DNA of 64,000 bases from Cohnella lubricantis (GCF_014212015.1 NZ_JACJVN010000065.1:1-64000), one strand, 5' to 3'; shown: positions 51,140-59,538, numbered from the stretch's first letter. Numbers and translations are program-made. Notes: a model not told the origin generated them from the sequence alone.

Positions 51140-51624
51140 GAGTTAATTCGTTTGCGAACTAACTCCTGCCTCTCGAACGCCCCATGTGCCGAGTTAATTC
51201 GTTCGCGAACTAACTCCCGCCGCCGGAGCGCCCAACGCGCCGAGTTAATTCGTTTGCGAACTAACTCCCGCCTCTCGAACGCCCCATGTGCCGAGTTAAT
51301 TCGTTCGCGAACTAACTCCCGCCGCCGGAGCGCCCAACGAGCCGAGTTAATTCGTTCGCGAACTAACTCCCGCCGCCGGAGCGCCCAACGCGCCGAGTTA
51401 ATTCGTTTGCGAACTAACTCCCGCCTCTCGAGCGCCCCATGTGCCGAGTTAATTCGTTCGCGAACTAACTCCCGCCGCCGGAGCGCCCAACGAGCCGAGT
51501 TAATTCGTTTACGAACTAACTCCCGTCTCTCGAGCGCCCCATGTGCCGAGTTAATTCGTTCGCGAACTAACTCCCGCCGCCGGAGCGCCCAACGCGCCGA
51601 GTTAATTCGTTTGCGAACTAACTC
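51140..51624. repeat. ten-copy 51-bp hairpin array (type A, reverse)
   Basis: Ten 26-bp cores start every 51 bp from 51140 to 51599. Each begins GAGTTAATTCG, has TTCG or TTTG at the centre and ends GCGAACTAACTC, giving an 11-bp stem with one mismatch. On the other strand the core matches the 33-kb array at 24 of 26 positions. The 25-bp linkers are of two main kinds (CTCTCGAACGCCCCATGTGCC and GCCGGAGCGCCCAACGCGCC, with variants) and largely alternate. It begins 30 bp after mutY and ends before the sodA terminator; no gene is supported within it. Confidence 0.97.
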
Positions 51625-51649
51625 CCGCCCCCAGCCGCAAACGCAAAAG

Positions 51650-51682
51650 AACACCGCCGTCCCCAGTGGAGACGGCGGTGTT
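51650..51682 (-). terminator. sodA terminator
   Basis: AACACCGCCGTC pairs with GACGGCGGTGTT over nine bases. On the minus strand TTCTTTTG follows. Confidence 0.9.
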
Positions 51683-51699
51683 CCGTTTCTAGCTAATGA

Positions 51700-52314
51700 T
51701 TACTTCTTGGCACCGTCGTACAGGGCGCCGACTTTGTCCCAGTTGACGACGTTCCAGAACGCGCCGATGTAGTCCGGACGCTTGTTCTGGTACTTCAGGT
51801 AGTATGCGTGCTCCCATACGTCCAGGCCGAGCAGCGGCGTGTCGCCTTCCATGATCGGGCTGTCTTGGTTCGGGAGGCTGTATACTTTCAGCTTGCCGTC
51901 TTGACCCAGCGCGAGCCAAGCCCAGCCGGAGCCGAAGCGCGTCGCAGCCGCAGCTGCGAACGTCTCTTTGAACTTGTCGAAGCCGCCCAGCTCGCTGTCG
52001 ATGGCAGCGGCAAGAGCGCCCTTCGGTGCACCGCCGGCGTTAGGGCCGATGACTTCCCAGAAGAGGGAGTGGTTCGCATGGCCGCCGCCGTTGTTGCGGA
52101 CAGCGGTACGGATGCTCTCCGGAACCGCGTTCAGGTCTGCGATCAGAGCTTCAACGCTCTTGTCGGCCAGCTCCGGAGCGGATTCCAGCGCTTTGTTCAG
52201 GTTCGTCACGTACGTGTTGTGGTGACGGTCGTGATGGATCTCCATCGTCATTGCATCGATATGCGGTTCGAGCGCATTGTTTGGATAAGGAAGCGGGGGC
52301 AGAACATGTGCCAT
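51700..52314 (-). CDS. sodA: Mn/Fe superoxide dismutase
   Basis: This 204-residue enzyme converts superoxide to peroxide and oxygen. Metal ligands are visible: His in [13 protein letters not shown], His in [11 protein letters not shown], and Asp and His in [33 protein letters not shown] and the length fit the Mn-type of Bacillus, but metal choice cannot be decided by eye. AAGGAGGATT precedes the ATG. It has its own promoter and terminator. Confidence 0.94.
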   Translation of the reverse strand: MAHVLPPLPYPNNALEPHIDAMTMEIHHDRHHNTYVTNLNKALESAPELADKSVEALIADLNAVPESIRTAVRNNGGGHANHSLFWEVIGPNAGGAPKGALAAAIDSELGGFDKFKETFAAAAATRFGSGWAWLALGQDGKLKVYSLPNQDSPIMEGDTPLLGLDVWEHAYYLKYQNKRPDYIGAFWNVVNWDKVGALYDGAKK

Positions 52315-52359
52315 GATTCAAAATCCTCCTTCAAATTTGGAAATATGTAGCCTACCCGT

Positions 52360-52388
52360 ATTATCCCTGATATCGGGCATTAAAGCAA
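52360..52388 (-). promoter_or_regulatory. sodA promoter
   Basis: On the minus strand TTGCTT (52383-52388) and GATAAT (52360-52365) lie 17 bp apart. Confidence 0.65.
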
Positions 52389-52659
52389 CATCGGTGTTTG
52401 TAAAGTCGATCCTTGCCTATGTAATACCAATAACCATACGACGATATATAGGATTCCCATCCCTTCTTGATTCATGCAAAGGCAAAAAACGGCGAAAACG
52501 GTCGAAATCGACGGTATCATGAAGGAATTTAATGAATATCCATAGAAAGCGCTTCATAATGAAGCGCTTTCAAACAAAATCGAGCTAAAATGCTAAAAAA
52601 TTTTTATGTTTTCTTAACAAAAGGGGAGAAATTTTCGATAAGTTGTCGTAAAATTAACT
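52389..52659. other. gene-free gap with one strong hairpin
   Basis: The gap of about 410 bp between divergent sodA and the acetyltransferase gene holds no convincing gene. The only strong structure is GAAAGCGCTTCA-TAA-TGAAGCGCTTTC at 52545-52571, a 12-bp stem that also resembles two overlapping catabolite-response (cre) half motifs. An A+T-rich run follows, so it could instead be a terminator. Confidence 0.6.
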
Positions 52660-52689
52660 TTGCGTCGTCTCGTAACTTCCTATCATAAT
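52660..52689 (+). promoter_or_regulatory. promoter of the acetyltransferase gene at 52729
   Basis: TTGCGT (52660-52665) and CATAAT (52684-52689) are separated by 18 bp. Confidence 0.55.
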
Positions 52690-52728
52690 GTTCGTATCTA
52701 TCTAAACTCATTCCGAGGAGAATAGAAC

Positions 52729-53151
52729 ATGAGAATTCGTACGTTCCAATTATCGGATTACCGGTCCGTTGCCGAGCTGTTGCAAGTGTCTTTGTCGGAG
52801 GAATGTTGTGAAGAGACAATGGCAGCGCTCGCGAAGCAATTGTCTTGGGATAGTGAATTGGTTCTTATCGCGGAGAGGGAAGATAGCATCATAGGCGCCA
52901 TGATCGGCACGATCGACCGCAACCAAGGCTACGTCTACCGCATCGCGGTTCATCCGGACCATCGCGGCGAAGGGGTCGCCCGCACGATGCTTGCAATGAT
53001 GAGCCAACGGTTCCGCCAGCGGAACGTGTTCAAGATTCAGATTGCGGGGGACAAGCATAACGAGGTGCTGCGCCCGTTCTATCAATCTTTGGCGGATCAT
53101 CCGATCGATTTCGTTACGCTGTCGAAGCCGCTCGCGATTATGGCGATATAA
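52729..53151 (+). CDS. GNAT-family N-acetyltransferase
   Basis: This 140-residue single-domain acetyltransferase has motif A VYRIAVHPDHRGEGVARTMLAMMSQRF. The end KHNEVLRPFYQSL replaces the common N-x-x-A-x-x-L-Y. The acetyl acceptor is unknown. GAGGAG precedes the ATG by about 8 bp. It is a single-gene unit closed by a hairpin at 53213-53280. Confidence 0.82.
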   Translation: MRIRTFQLSDYRSVAELLQVSLSEECCEETMAALAKQLSWDSELVLIAEREDSIIGAMIGTIDRNQGYVYRIAVHPDHRGEGVARTMLAMMSQRFRQRNVFKIQIAGDKHNEVLRPFYQSLADHPIDFVTLSKPLAIMAI

Positions 53152-53212
53152 GCGAATCAGGATAAGGGCTGCGGCTAGCAGCATCGCCTGCCGCCCTGGA
53201 GGAAAGCATATC

Positions 53213-53280
53213 TTACGAATCAAGAGAAGCCGTATTCGGTTGCTTTTGACCCTAAGATATGCTTTTCTTATATTAACTTT
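53213..53280 (+). terminator. long terminator hairpin
   Basis: AAAGCATATCTTA pairs with TAAGATATGCTTT around a 37-nt loop containing a weaker inner stem; TTCTTAT follows. The next gene's promoter overlaps its 3' arm. Confidence 0.7.
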
Positions 53281-53284
53281 AGCC
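53256..53284 (+). promoter_or_regulatory. promoter of the ntdP operon
   Basis: TTGACC (53256-53261) and TATATT (53279-53284) are separated by 17 bp, overlapping the preceding terminator. Confidence 0.65.
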
Positions 53285-53305
53285 TAGTCGGGAAGGAGGC
53301 GACCT

Positions 53306-53893
53306 ATGGATAGCCAATCGCCCAACGCCTCATACGAACGCTGCATTATTAAGAGCTTCAAGAACGACGGATCGCTGCACCGCGTCTGGCTGGAGAACTG
53401 GCAGGTGCCGGGCCGCCTGCTCCATCCGCAGCATGCGAAGGAAGACATGTGGATATGCGTCAACGACCATACGACGATCCGGGAAGCGGACGGCAAGGAG
53501 TGGATCAGCCGCGTGCCTGCGGTGTCGTTTTTCATTCCCGGAGAATGGTTCAACGTCGTTGCGCTGCTCGAGGACAAGGGCATTCGCTATTATTGCAATG
53601 TCGCGTCCCCCCCATATCGGTATGCGGACGTGCTGACTTATATCGACTACGACCTGGACATGGTGTTGCTGCCGGACGGGTCGTCCTTCGAGCTGGACCG
53701 CGACGAATATGACCGGCACAAGGAAGAATATCATTATGCCCCATCCGTTCAGGACCAGGTAATCGAGGGGCTAGGCAGGCTCCAGGATCGGATCGCGGCC
53801 CATTCGCAGCCTTTCGACGACGATGAGGTTCGCCGCTATTATAACGAATGGAAAGCCCGGTTCGCAGCCGACGGAGATAGAAGACAGGCATGA
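53306..53893 (+). CDS. ntdP: DUF402 nucleoside tri-/diphosphatase (YgaC-like)
   Basis: This 195-residue protein resembles YgaC/Ntdp: IIKSFKNDGSLHRVWLENW, WFNVVALLEDKGIRYYCNVASPPYR and YIDYDLDMVLLPDGSSFELDRDEYDRHK. The acidic residues in DYDLD and DRDEYD bind metal in DUF402 enzymes. The Staphylococcus homologue hydrolyses nucleoside tri- and diphosphates. GGAAGGAGG precedes the ATG. It is 15-20 residues longer than YgaC at each end. The stop overlaps the next start (ATGA). Confidence 0.87.
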   Translation: MDSQSPNASYERCIIKSFKNDGSLHRVWLENWQVPGRLLHPQHAKEDMWICVNDHTTIREADGKEWISRVPAVSFFIPGEWFNVVALLEDKGIRYYCNVASPPYRYADVLTYIDYDLDMVLLPDGSSFELDRDEYDRHKEEYHYAPSVQDQVIEGLGRLQDRIAAHSQPFDDDEVRRYYNEWKARFAADGDRRQA

Positions 53894-54480
53894 GAACACA
53901 GGCTGCGCTCGGCGCCGCGTCGGACATCGTCCAAGCACCCCAGCCGCGGCAGCCGCGATGGCTGGCAGAGGCTCTTCGCTTCATTAGAGCTCTAGTCATT
54001 GCGGCGGCGATCGTATCGCTGCTTCAGTCGTTCGTCTGCCAACTGTCACGGGTGAAGAGCATCTCCATGGAGCCGACGCTGTACGAACGCGACTGGCTTC
54101 TGGCGGATAAGATCAGCCTGGCGTTCGGGCATCCTAGACGGGGCGACATCGTCATTCTGAAGGATCCGGACCCGGATTCGGATCAGAAGAAGCTGCTTGT
54201 CAAAAGGGTGGTCGGCGCTCCGGGCGATCGGATCGAGGCGCGCGGCGGCAGGCTGTACGTGAACGGCATGCCGGAGGCCGAGCCGTATACGGATTCGGTT
54301 ATCGAAGACGGGGACATGGGGCCCGTGACCGTGACGGCGGGCTATTACTTCGTCATGGGCGATAACCGGCATTGGGGAGCGAGCAAGGACAGCCGGAGCT
54401 TCGGCCTCGTGCCGGAGAAGACGATTAAGGCACGGGCAGATCTGATTGTGTGGCCGATCAAGCATTGGAATTCTCTATGA
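53890..54480 (+). CDS. lepB: type I signal peptidase
   Basis: This 196-residue membrane protease removes signal peptides from secreted proteins. One N-terminal membrane segment (about 30-50) is followed by the catalytic Ser59 in VKSISMEPTL. The general base is Lys105 in LLVKRVVGAPGD, and GDNRHWGASKDSRSFGLV marks box E. It is of the short Bacillus SipS/SipT type. It overlaps ntdP by 4 bp and is followed 13 bp later by queG. Confidence 0.92.
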   Translation: MRTQAALGAASDIVQAPQPRQPRWLAEALRFIRALVIAAAIVSLLQSFVCQLSRVKSISMEPTLYERDWLLADKISLAFGHPRRGDIVILKDPDPDSDQKKLLVKRVVGAPGDRIEARGGRLYVNGMPEAEPYTDSVIEDGDMGPVTVTAGYYFVMGDNRHWGASKDSRSFGLVPEKTIKARADLIVWPIKHWNSL

Positions 54481-54493
54481 GGAGGTGAGGGTA

Positions 54494-55753
54494 ATGGCGG
54501 ACATTCAAGCCGCTCCGCAGAGAGATGCCGCGTTCTGGCGTCAATTGAAGGAAGAGATGAAGGCGGCGGCGCCGAGCCTTGGCATCGACAAGATCGGGGT
54601 GGCGTCCGCCGAACCCTTCACCGAATTGAAGGATCGCCTCATTCGCCATCGCGAGCTCGGGCATGAATCGGGCTTCGAGGAGCCGGATCTGGACAAGCGG
54701 ACGGATCCGGCTCTGCTCTTCGACGCCCCCCGATCGATTATCGCGATCGCCGTCGCATACCCTTCGAAGCTGCTCAATCCCCCTGTATCGGAGCCGGGAG
54801 CAAGACGGGGCATTCTGTCCCGTTCCGCTTGGGGCGAGGATTATCACCGCGTGCTGAACGACCGGCTCTCCAAGCTGGCCGATTGGATCGCGGAGCGGGT
54901 GCCGGAAGCGCGCGGCTTGTCCATGGTGGATACAGGAGCGCTGTCCGACCGCGCGGTGGCGGAGCGAGCCGGCATCGGCTGGAGCGGGAAGAATGCCTCG
55001 ATCCTGACGCCGGAATGGGGATCTTGGGTGTACCTCGGCGAGATGATTACGAATTTGCCGCTGCCGCCCGACACGCCGATTACCGACAGCTGCGGCGACT
55101 GCACCCGCTGCATCGACGCTTGCCCGACGGGCGCTCTAGTAGGGCCAGGGCAGCTTAACGCGCAGATCTGCGTCTCCTACGTCACGCAGACGAAGGGCAT
55201 CGTATCCGACGATATGATGGAGAAGATCGGCAATCGGCTGTACGGCTGCGATACATGCCAGATCGTCTGTCCGATTAACCGCGGGATCGACTCGCGCCAG
55301 CATGCGGAGCTGCTGCCCGATCCGGAGGTGGCGAAGCCGCTGCTCCGGCCGCTGCTCGAGATGGGCAACCGCGAGTTCAAGGAGAAGTTCGGCGCTAGCG
55401 CAGCAGCATGGCGCGGCCGCAAGCCGATCCAGCGCAACGCGCTGATCGGGCTCGGCAACTTCCGCGACGCGGAGTCGGTACCGGACGTCGCCCGTGTGCT
55501 GCGCGAGGACCCGCGCTTCGAGCTGCGGGCGACGGCGGCGTGGGCGCTTGGCCGCATCGGCGGCAGCGAAGCCGAGAGCGCGCTGCGGTCCGCCTTGGAG
55601 ACCGAGGAGGAAGAGCAGGTCCGCGCTGCGGCGGAGAAGGCGCTGGAGACGATCCGCTCCGGCGGACCGAAGCGGCGCAGCTCCAAGCGTAAGGAGCAGC
55701 AGCCGGCATCGGGGAGGCGTGACGCCGACGAGGTTCAAGGGAATTATCCTTGA
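54494..55753 (+). CDS. queG: epoxyqueuosine reductase
   Basis: This 419-residue cobalamin- and Fe-S-dependent enzyme performs the last step of queuosine synthesis in tRNA. Two 4Fe-4S motifs are CGDCTRCIDACPTGAL and CDTCQIVCPINRG. HEAT-like repeats follow from about residue 300 (QRNALIGLGNFRDAESVPDVARVL, LRATAAWALGRIGGSEAESALRSAL). GGAGGTGAGG stands 4 bp before the ATG at 54494. The frame extends upstream, but without a ribosome site. The stop lies inside a terminator. Together with the preQ1-controlled transporter at 32 kb it shows that the organism makes queuosine. Confidence 0.93.
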   Translation: MADIQAAPQRDAAFWRQLKEEMKAAAPSLGIDKIGVASAEPFTELKDRLIRHRELGHESGFEEPDLDKRTDPALLFDAPRSIIAIAVAYPSKLLNPPVSEPGARRGILSRSAWGEDYHRVLNDRLSKLADWIAERVPEARGLSMVDTGALSDRAVAERAGIGWSGKNASILTPEWGSWVYLGEMITNLPLPPDTPITDSCGDCTRCIDACPTGALVGPGQLNAQICVSYVTQTKGIVSDDMMEKIGNRLYGCDTCQIVCPINRGIDSRQHAELLPDPEVAKPLLRPLLEMGNREFKEKFGASAAAWRGRKPIQRNALIGLGNFRDAESVPDVARVLREDPRFELRATAAWALGRIGGSEAESALRSALETEEEEQVRAAAEKALETIRSGGPKRRSSKRKEQQPASGRRDADEVQGNYP

Positions 55754-55764
55754 ACCTTTTTTTT
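55731..55764 (+). terminator. terminator overlapping the queG stop
   Basis: AGGTTCAAGG pairs with CCTTGAACCT, followed by TTTTTTTC. The queG stop codon is in the 3' arm. Confidence 0.92.
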
Positions 55765-55853
55765 CGATAGAAGCGATATCCGGGCTTCCGAAAATACATA
55801 TTTTCACCGATATTAGATATAGGTTTGGAACGCAGAACAGGAGTGAGCAAGAC

Positions 55854-56876
55854 TTGAAGCTAATAGACATCGAAATGGTGGAGCCGGGACAGAATCTGGG
55901 CAAGACGATCTTCTCCGCGAACGGAACCGTACTTCTGTCGGAAGGCGTGCAGTTGACTGTCTTCATGATCAGCACGCTCAAGAGGCTCGGCGTTACCATG
56001 GTATACATAGACGATCCGCTCTACCGCGACATCCCCGATGAGGAGGTGCTGTCGGAGGAGACCAAACGGATGGTCATTAAGCAGATGTCGGAATCGTTCG
56101 ATGCGCTGCGCTCCGGCAAGGAATTCAACACGAAAGCGATCAGCAAGTCGGTGGATCAGATGCTGGACGATGTGCTGCAGAACCAGAATGTGCTCGTTCA
56201 GCTGTCCGATATCCGCACTGAAGATAACAAGATGTACATTCATGCGATGAACGTCTGCATGATGGCGACGCTCGTCGGCGTCAATATGGGGCTGAACATG
56301 ATTCAGTTGAAGGAGCTGGCGATCGGCGCGCTGCTGCATGACATCGGCAAGCTTGGCGCGACGGAGAAGGACGAAGGCCGCCATCATCATGCGTGGCGGG
56401 GGTTCGAGCTGCTGAAGATGAAGCGGGAATACAGCCTGCTTAGCGCTCACGTCGCCTTCCAGCATCACGAATGCGTGGACGGCACCGGCCAGCCGCGCGG
56501 CATCGGGGGGGACGAGATTCATCTCTATGCGAAAATCGTGGCTGTCGCCAACATCTACGATAATCTGTTGACGGATCTCTCCGAGGGACGCCCGATACTC
56601 CCTCACGAAGCGTTGGAACGCCTTCATGCCATGTCCGGGACGGCGCTGGACCACCAAGTGCTGGTCGAATTCATGCGCATCGTCTCCGTCTATCCGAACG
56701 GTATCTCCGTTCGCTTGTCGAGCAATCGGACCGGCATCGTCGTCGGGCAGCATAGAGGGCTGCCGGGAAGGCCGATCGTGCGCGTCATCGACAAGGAAGG
56801 CGACGAGGCCGTCGGTGCGGTGGAGATCGATCTTGCGCAGCATACGACGCTGTTTATCGATGCTGTTCTGTCGTAA
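55854..56876 (+). CDS. HD-GYP domain protein, probable c-di-GMP phosphodiesterase
   Basis: This 340-residue protein has an N-terminal region of about 120 residues (KLIDIEMVEPGQNLGKTIFSANGTVLLSEGVQLT, DUF3391-like) and an HD-GYP domain: H162-D163 in LLHDIGKLGA and the pair H204-H205 in AFQHHECVDGTGQP. The name-giving GYP motif reads GQP, a change seen in some members that may alter activity. The C-terminus is beta-rich (RTGIVVGQHRGLPGRPIVRVI). The frame is open for another 360 bp upstream into queG; the TTG at 55854 with AGGAG before it gives the family start. Confidence 0.87.
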   Translation: MKLIDIEMVEPGQNLGKTIFSANGTVLLSEGVQLTVFMISTLKRLGVTMVYIDDPLYRDIPDEEVLSEETKRMVIKQMSESFDALRSGKEFNTKAISKSVDQMLDDVLQNQNVLVQLSDIRTEDNKMYIHAMNVCMMATLVGVNMGLNMIQLKELAIGALLHDIGKLGATEKDEGRHHHAWRGFELLKMKREYSLLSAHVAFQHHECVDGTGQPRGIGGDEIHLYAKIVAVANIYDNLLTDLSEGRPILPHEALERLHAMSGTALDHQVLVEFMRIVSVYPNGISVRLSSNRTGIVVGQHRGLPGRPIVRVIDKEGDEAVGAVEIDLAQHTTLFIDAVLS

Positions 56877-56909
56877 CGGACGGACGGCATTCATCGTTTG
56901 TTTGCCTAG

Positions 56910-56950
56910 AGGACGGTCCTCGAGCTGACGCTCGCGGGGCCGTCCTTGTT
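56910..56950 (+). terminator. terminator after the HD-GYP gene
   Basis: AGGACGG and TCGAGC pair with GCTCG(C) and CCGTCCT in one long stem, followed by TGTTGCG. Confidence 0.75.
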
Positions 56951-57029
56951 GCGTTAGGGGCTGGCCTGCGCTCGGCGGTTCAATGGGCGAGGCGAGGGCC
57001 GGGGCGAGCCGCGGAGTAAGCCGCGGGCG

Positions 57030-57176
57030 GCGTGGGAGCGGGTGAGTGAACAAGGCACAAAAACAGCCTTGTTGGCGGGCGGCGTGGGAGCGGGTGAGTG
57101 AACAAGGCACAAAAACAGCCTTGTTGGCGGCGGCGTGCGAGCGGGTGAGTGAACAAGGCACAAAAACAGCCTTGCT
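57030..57176. repeat. three-copy 51/52-bp array of AACAAGGC/GCCTTGTT hairpins (type B)
   Basis: AACAAGGC-ACAAAAACA-GCCTTGTT occurs at 57049, 57101 and 57152 (the last ends GCCTTGCT), with spacings of 52 and 51 bp. Linkers read GGCGGGCGGCGTGGGAGCGGG. Stems equal those at 28946-29021, loops differ. The array ends 3 bp before the stop codon of the minus-strand AraC gene and lies between convergent genes. No gene is supported in 56877-57178. Confidence 0.92.
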
Positions 57177-57178
57177 CC

Positions 57179-58042
57179 TCAGCGCTTCCCGCGGAATTGC
57201 GACCGGTAGCCGCGGGGCGACAGCCTCGAGAACGCTTTGAACACCTTCTCGAAGTGGGAGAGGTTCTCGAAGCCGACCTCCTCCGAGATGTCGGTGATCC
57301 GATCGTCCGTCTCGCGGAGCAGCTTCTGGGCTTCCTTAACACGCGTGATGCCGACGTACTCGGTGAAGCTGAAGCCGGTTACTTTCTTGAATGTGCGGCT
57401 AAGGTAGCTCGGGCTAAGATAGAATCGGCGGCTTAAGCCGTCCAGCGTCATCGGCTCTTGGTAATGGGCAGCGATGTACCGGGCGATCTCGGTCATCTTG
57501 GCTTCGGTGGGGGAAGGCGCGCCCTCGGCATGCCCCGCATCGGCATCCAATGCCTGACGGGCCGCGAACAGCAGTACCTCCACGGCGGCATTGCGAATCG
57601 ACAGCGCATGCCCGGGAGGGCGTTCCTGGATCTCGCGCAGCATCCCGTACAGCAGTTGTTCGATATGCAGCCTGTCCTGCGTCTCCAGCCGGAGCACTCG
57701 GCTGCTGCCGCGGAACGAGGAGAGCAGCAGCTTGGCCTCTTCTTCAGTGAACTGGCGGAAGTAGCCGGGGCTGAAGTACAGGACGATGCGCTCGTGGTTC
57801 GGTACGCCGGTATCCGACGTCTTGTGCACCTCGTCGCCCGGGATTAATACGAGATCGCCAGGCTGAATCGCATAGGAACGGTCCTTGATGAAGTAGAACC
57901 TCTCGCCGCCGAACAAGTAATAGAGCTCGAAGTGGCCGTGCATATGGTTCGCCGGCATTGAGTAATGTCCCCTTCTCCGGTCGTACTCCACATAGAAGAG
58001 GTCGCTCTGGCTGCCGTATCGAAGCCCGCTGCTGAGATTCAT
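57179..58042 (-). CDS. AraC-family regulator with cupin sensor
   Basis: This 287-residue regulator has a cupin domain (MPANHMHGHFELYYLFGGERFYFIKDRSYAIQPGDLVLIPGDEVHKT) and C-terminal AraC domain (MTLDGLSRRFYLSPSYLSRTFKKVTGFSFTEYV, RITDISEEVGFENLSHFEKVFKAFSRLSPRGYRSQF). It is divergent from the hexuronate cluster that follows, so it probably activates uxa genes in response to a uronate or oligouronide. The start follows CTGGAGGCG on its strand. Confidence 0.88.
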   Translation of the reverse strand: MNLSSGLRYGSQSDLFYVEYDRRRGHYSMPANHMHGHFELYYLFGGERFYFIKDRSYAIQPGDLVLIPGDEVHKTSDTGVPNHERIVLYFSPGYFRQFTEEEAKLLLSSFRGSSRVLRLETQDRLHIEQLLYGMLREIQERPPGHALSIRNAAVEVLLFAARQALDADAGHAEGAPSPTEAKMTEIARYIAAHYQEPMTLDGLSRRFYLSPSYLSRTFKKVTGFSFTEYVGITRVKEAQKLLRETDDRITDISEEVGFENLSHFEKVFKAFSRLSPRGYRSQFRGKR

Positions 58043-58170
58043 GCGAACGCCTCCAGTTAGGACAAAATATGCGGGTTTTCATTAAGAATAACATAGATTG
58101 CGGAGCTAATATGCATATAATTGCGGTACATTCTCTTCATAAGGAACTTAAGACAAAGGAGAGATGGGGC

Positions 58171-59538
58171 ATGGCGAAGAAAAAGTATGTACAGGTCGGC
58201 GCCGGCGGGCGCGCTGAATTCTTCTATTCCGCGATCGCGACGATGTTCCGGGACACGTCCGAGCTGCTCGCCTTCTGCGATATGAACCAGACCCGCATGG
58301 ATTACGCGAACAAGCTGCTGACTGGCAAGTACGATTACCCGGCTGTGCGCACCTACAAGAGCAACGAGTTCGAGCGCATGATCGAGACCGAGAAGCCGGA
58401 CGCCGTCATCGTCACCAGCGTCGACCGGACGCATCACACGTACATCATCCGGGCGCTGGAGCTTGGCTGCGACGTCATCACCGAGAAGCCGATGACGGTC
58501 GACGAAGAGAAGTGCCAGCAGATACTCGACGCCGTCGAGCGCACGGGCCGCAGCGTCCGCGTGACGTTCAATTACCGCTACGCGCCGCATCACACGAAGG
58601 CGCGGGAGCTGATCGCGGACGGCACGATCGGCGACATCACCTCGATTCACTTCGAATGGCTGCTGAACACGCAGCACGGGGCGGATTACTTCCGTAGATG
58701 GCATCGCGACAAGCGGAACAGCGGCGGCCTGCTCGTGCACAAATCGACGCACCACTTCGATCTCGTGAACTTCTGGATCGGCTCGCAGCCGGACACGGTG
58801 TTCGCGATGGGCGACCTGCTCTTCTACGGCCGGGAGAACGCCGAGAAGCGCGGCGTGACGAAGTTCTACGACCGGGCGACTGGACACCCGAACGCGAAGG
58901 ACGATCCGTTCGCGCTGCCGCTGGACGGGAACGAGCATCTGAAGGCGATGTATCTCGACGCGGAGCACGAGGACGGCTACAAGCGCGACCAGAGCGTATT
59001 CGGCGACGGCATCTCGATCGAGGATACGATGAGCGTGCTCGTGAAGTACAAGAACAAAGCGCAGCTGACGTACTCGCTAAACGCCTATTTGCCTTGGGAA
59101 GGCTACCGGATCGCGTTCAACGGCACGAAGGGCCGCATCGAGATGAAGGTCGTCGAGCAGTCTTACGTCAATTCCGGCGGCGACAAGGCGCTGGAGGGGG
59201 CGGTTCAGGGCGTGAACATTCTCGTCTTCCCGATGTTCGGCGAGGCGTACAAGGTAGACTTCGAGCTGGGCGAAGGCGGACATGGCGGCGGCGACCCGGT
59301 GCTGCTGAACGATATCTTCGGCGTGCCGGCGCCCGATAGGTTCAACCGGGCGGCCAACCACATCGACGGCGCGCGCTCGATTCTGACGGGCATCGCGGCG
59401 AACAAGTCGATCCGCACCGGGCAAGCGGTGAAGGTGGACGATCTCGTCCGGTTCTACGAGCCGTCTGCCCGAGCTAAGGCAGCCGGCCGCCCTGCGGACG
59501 ATTCCAAGCGCGAAGCAATCAGCGCGAGCTCGAACTGA
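58171..59538 (+). CDS. Gfo/Idh/MocA-family oxidoreductase
   Basis: This 455-residue NAD(P)-dependent sugar dehydrogenase has an N-terminal Rossmann part (YVQVGAGGRAEFFYSAIATMF), the family motif ITEKPMTVDEEKCQQILDAV with the catalytic lysine, and a C-terminal GFO domain (HKSTHHFDLVNFWIG). It opens a cluster with uxaC, uxaB and uxaA, so it probably oxidises or epimerises a uronic acid derivative. AAAGGAGAG precedes the ATG at 58171; in-frame codons upstream lack a ribosome site. The precise substrate is unknown. Confidence 0.87.
   Translation: MAKKKYVQVGAGGRAEFFYSAIATMFRDTSELLAFCDMNQTRMDYANKLLTGKYDYPAVRTYKSNEFERMIETEKPDAVIVTSVDRTHHTYIIRALELGCDVITEKPMTVDEEKCQQILDAVERTGRSVRVTFNYRYAPHHTKARELIADGTIGDITSIHFEWLLNTQHGADYFRRWHRDKRNSGGLLVHKSTHHFDLVNFWIGSQPDTVFAMGDLLFYGRENAEKRGVTKFYDRATGHPNAKDDPFALPLDGNEHLKAMYLDAEHEDGYKRDQSVFGDGISIEDTMSVLVKYKNKAQLTYSLNAYLPWEGYRIAFNGTKGRIEMKVVEQSYVNSGGDKALEGAVQGVNILVFPMFGEAYKVDFELGEGGHGGGDPVLLNDIFGVPAPDRFNRAANHIDGARSILTGIAANKSIRTGQAVKVDDLVRFYEPSARAKAAGRPADDSKREAISASSN

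Noticed and set aside
51140-51624. CRISPR array (26-bp repeat, 25-bp spacer)
   Set aside because: The repeat and spacer lengths resemble a CRISPR, but the spacers are only two or three sequences that recur, the period is exact, and no cas genes are present. The same holds at 33373-33808.
52545-52571. Catabolite-response element (cre) controlling sodA or the acetyltransferase
   Set aside because: The hairpin resembles TGAAAGCGCTTTCA only in halves and is more simply a stem-loop; neither neighbour is a typical CcpA target.
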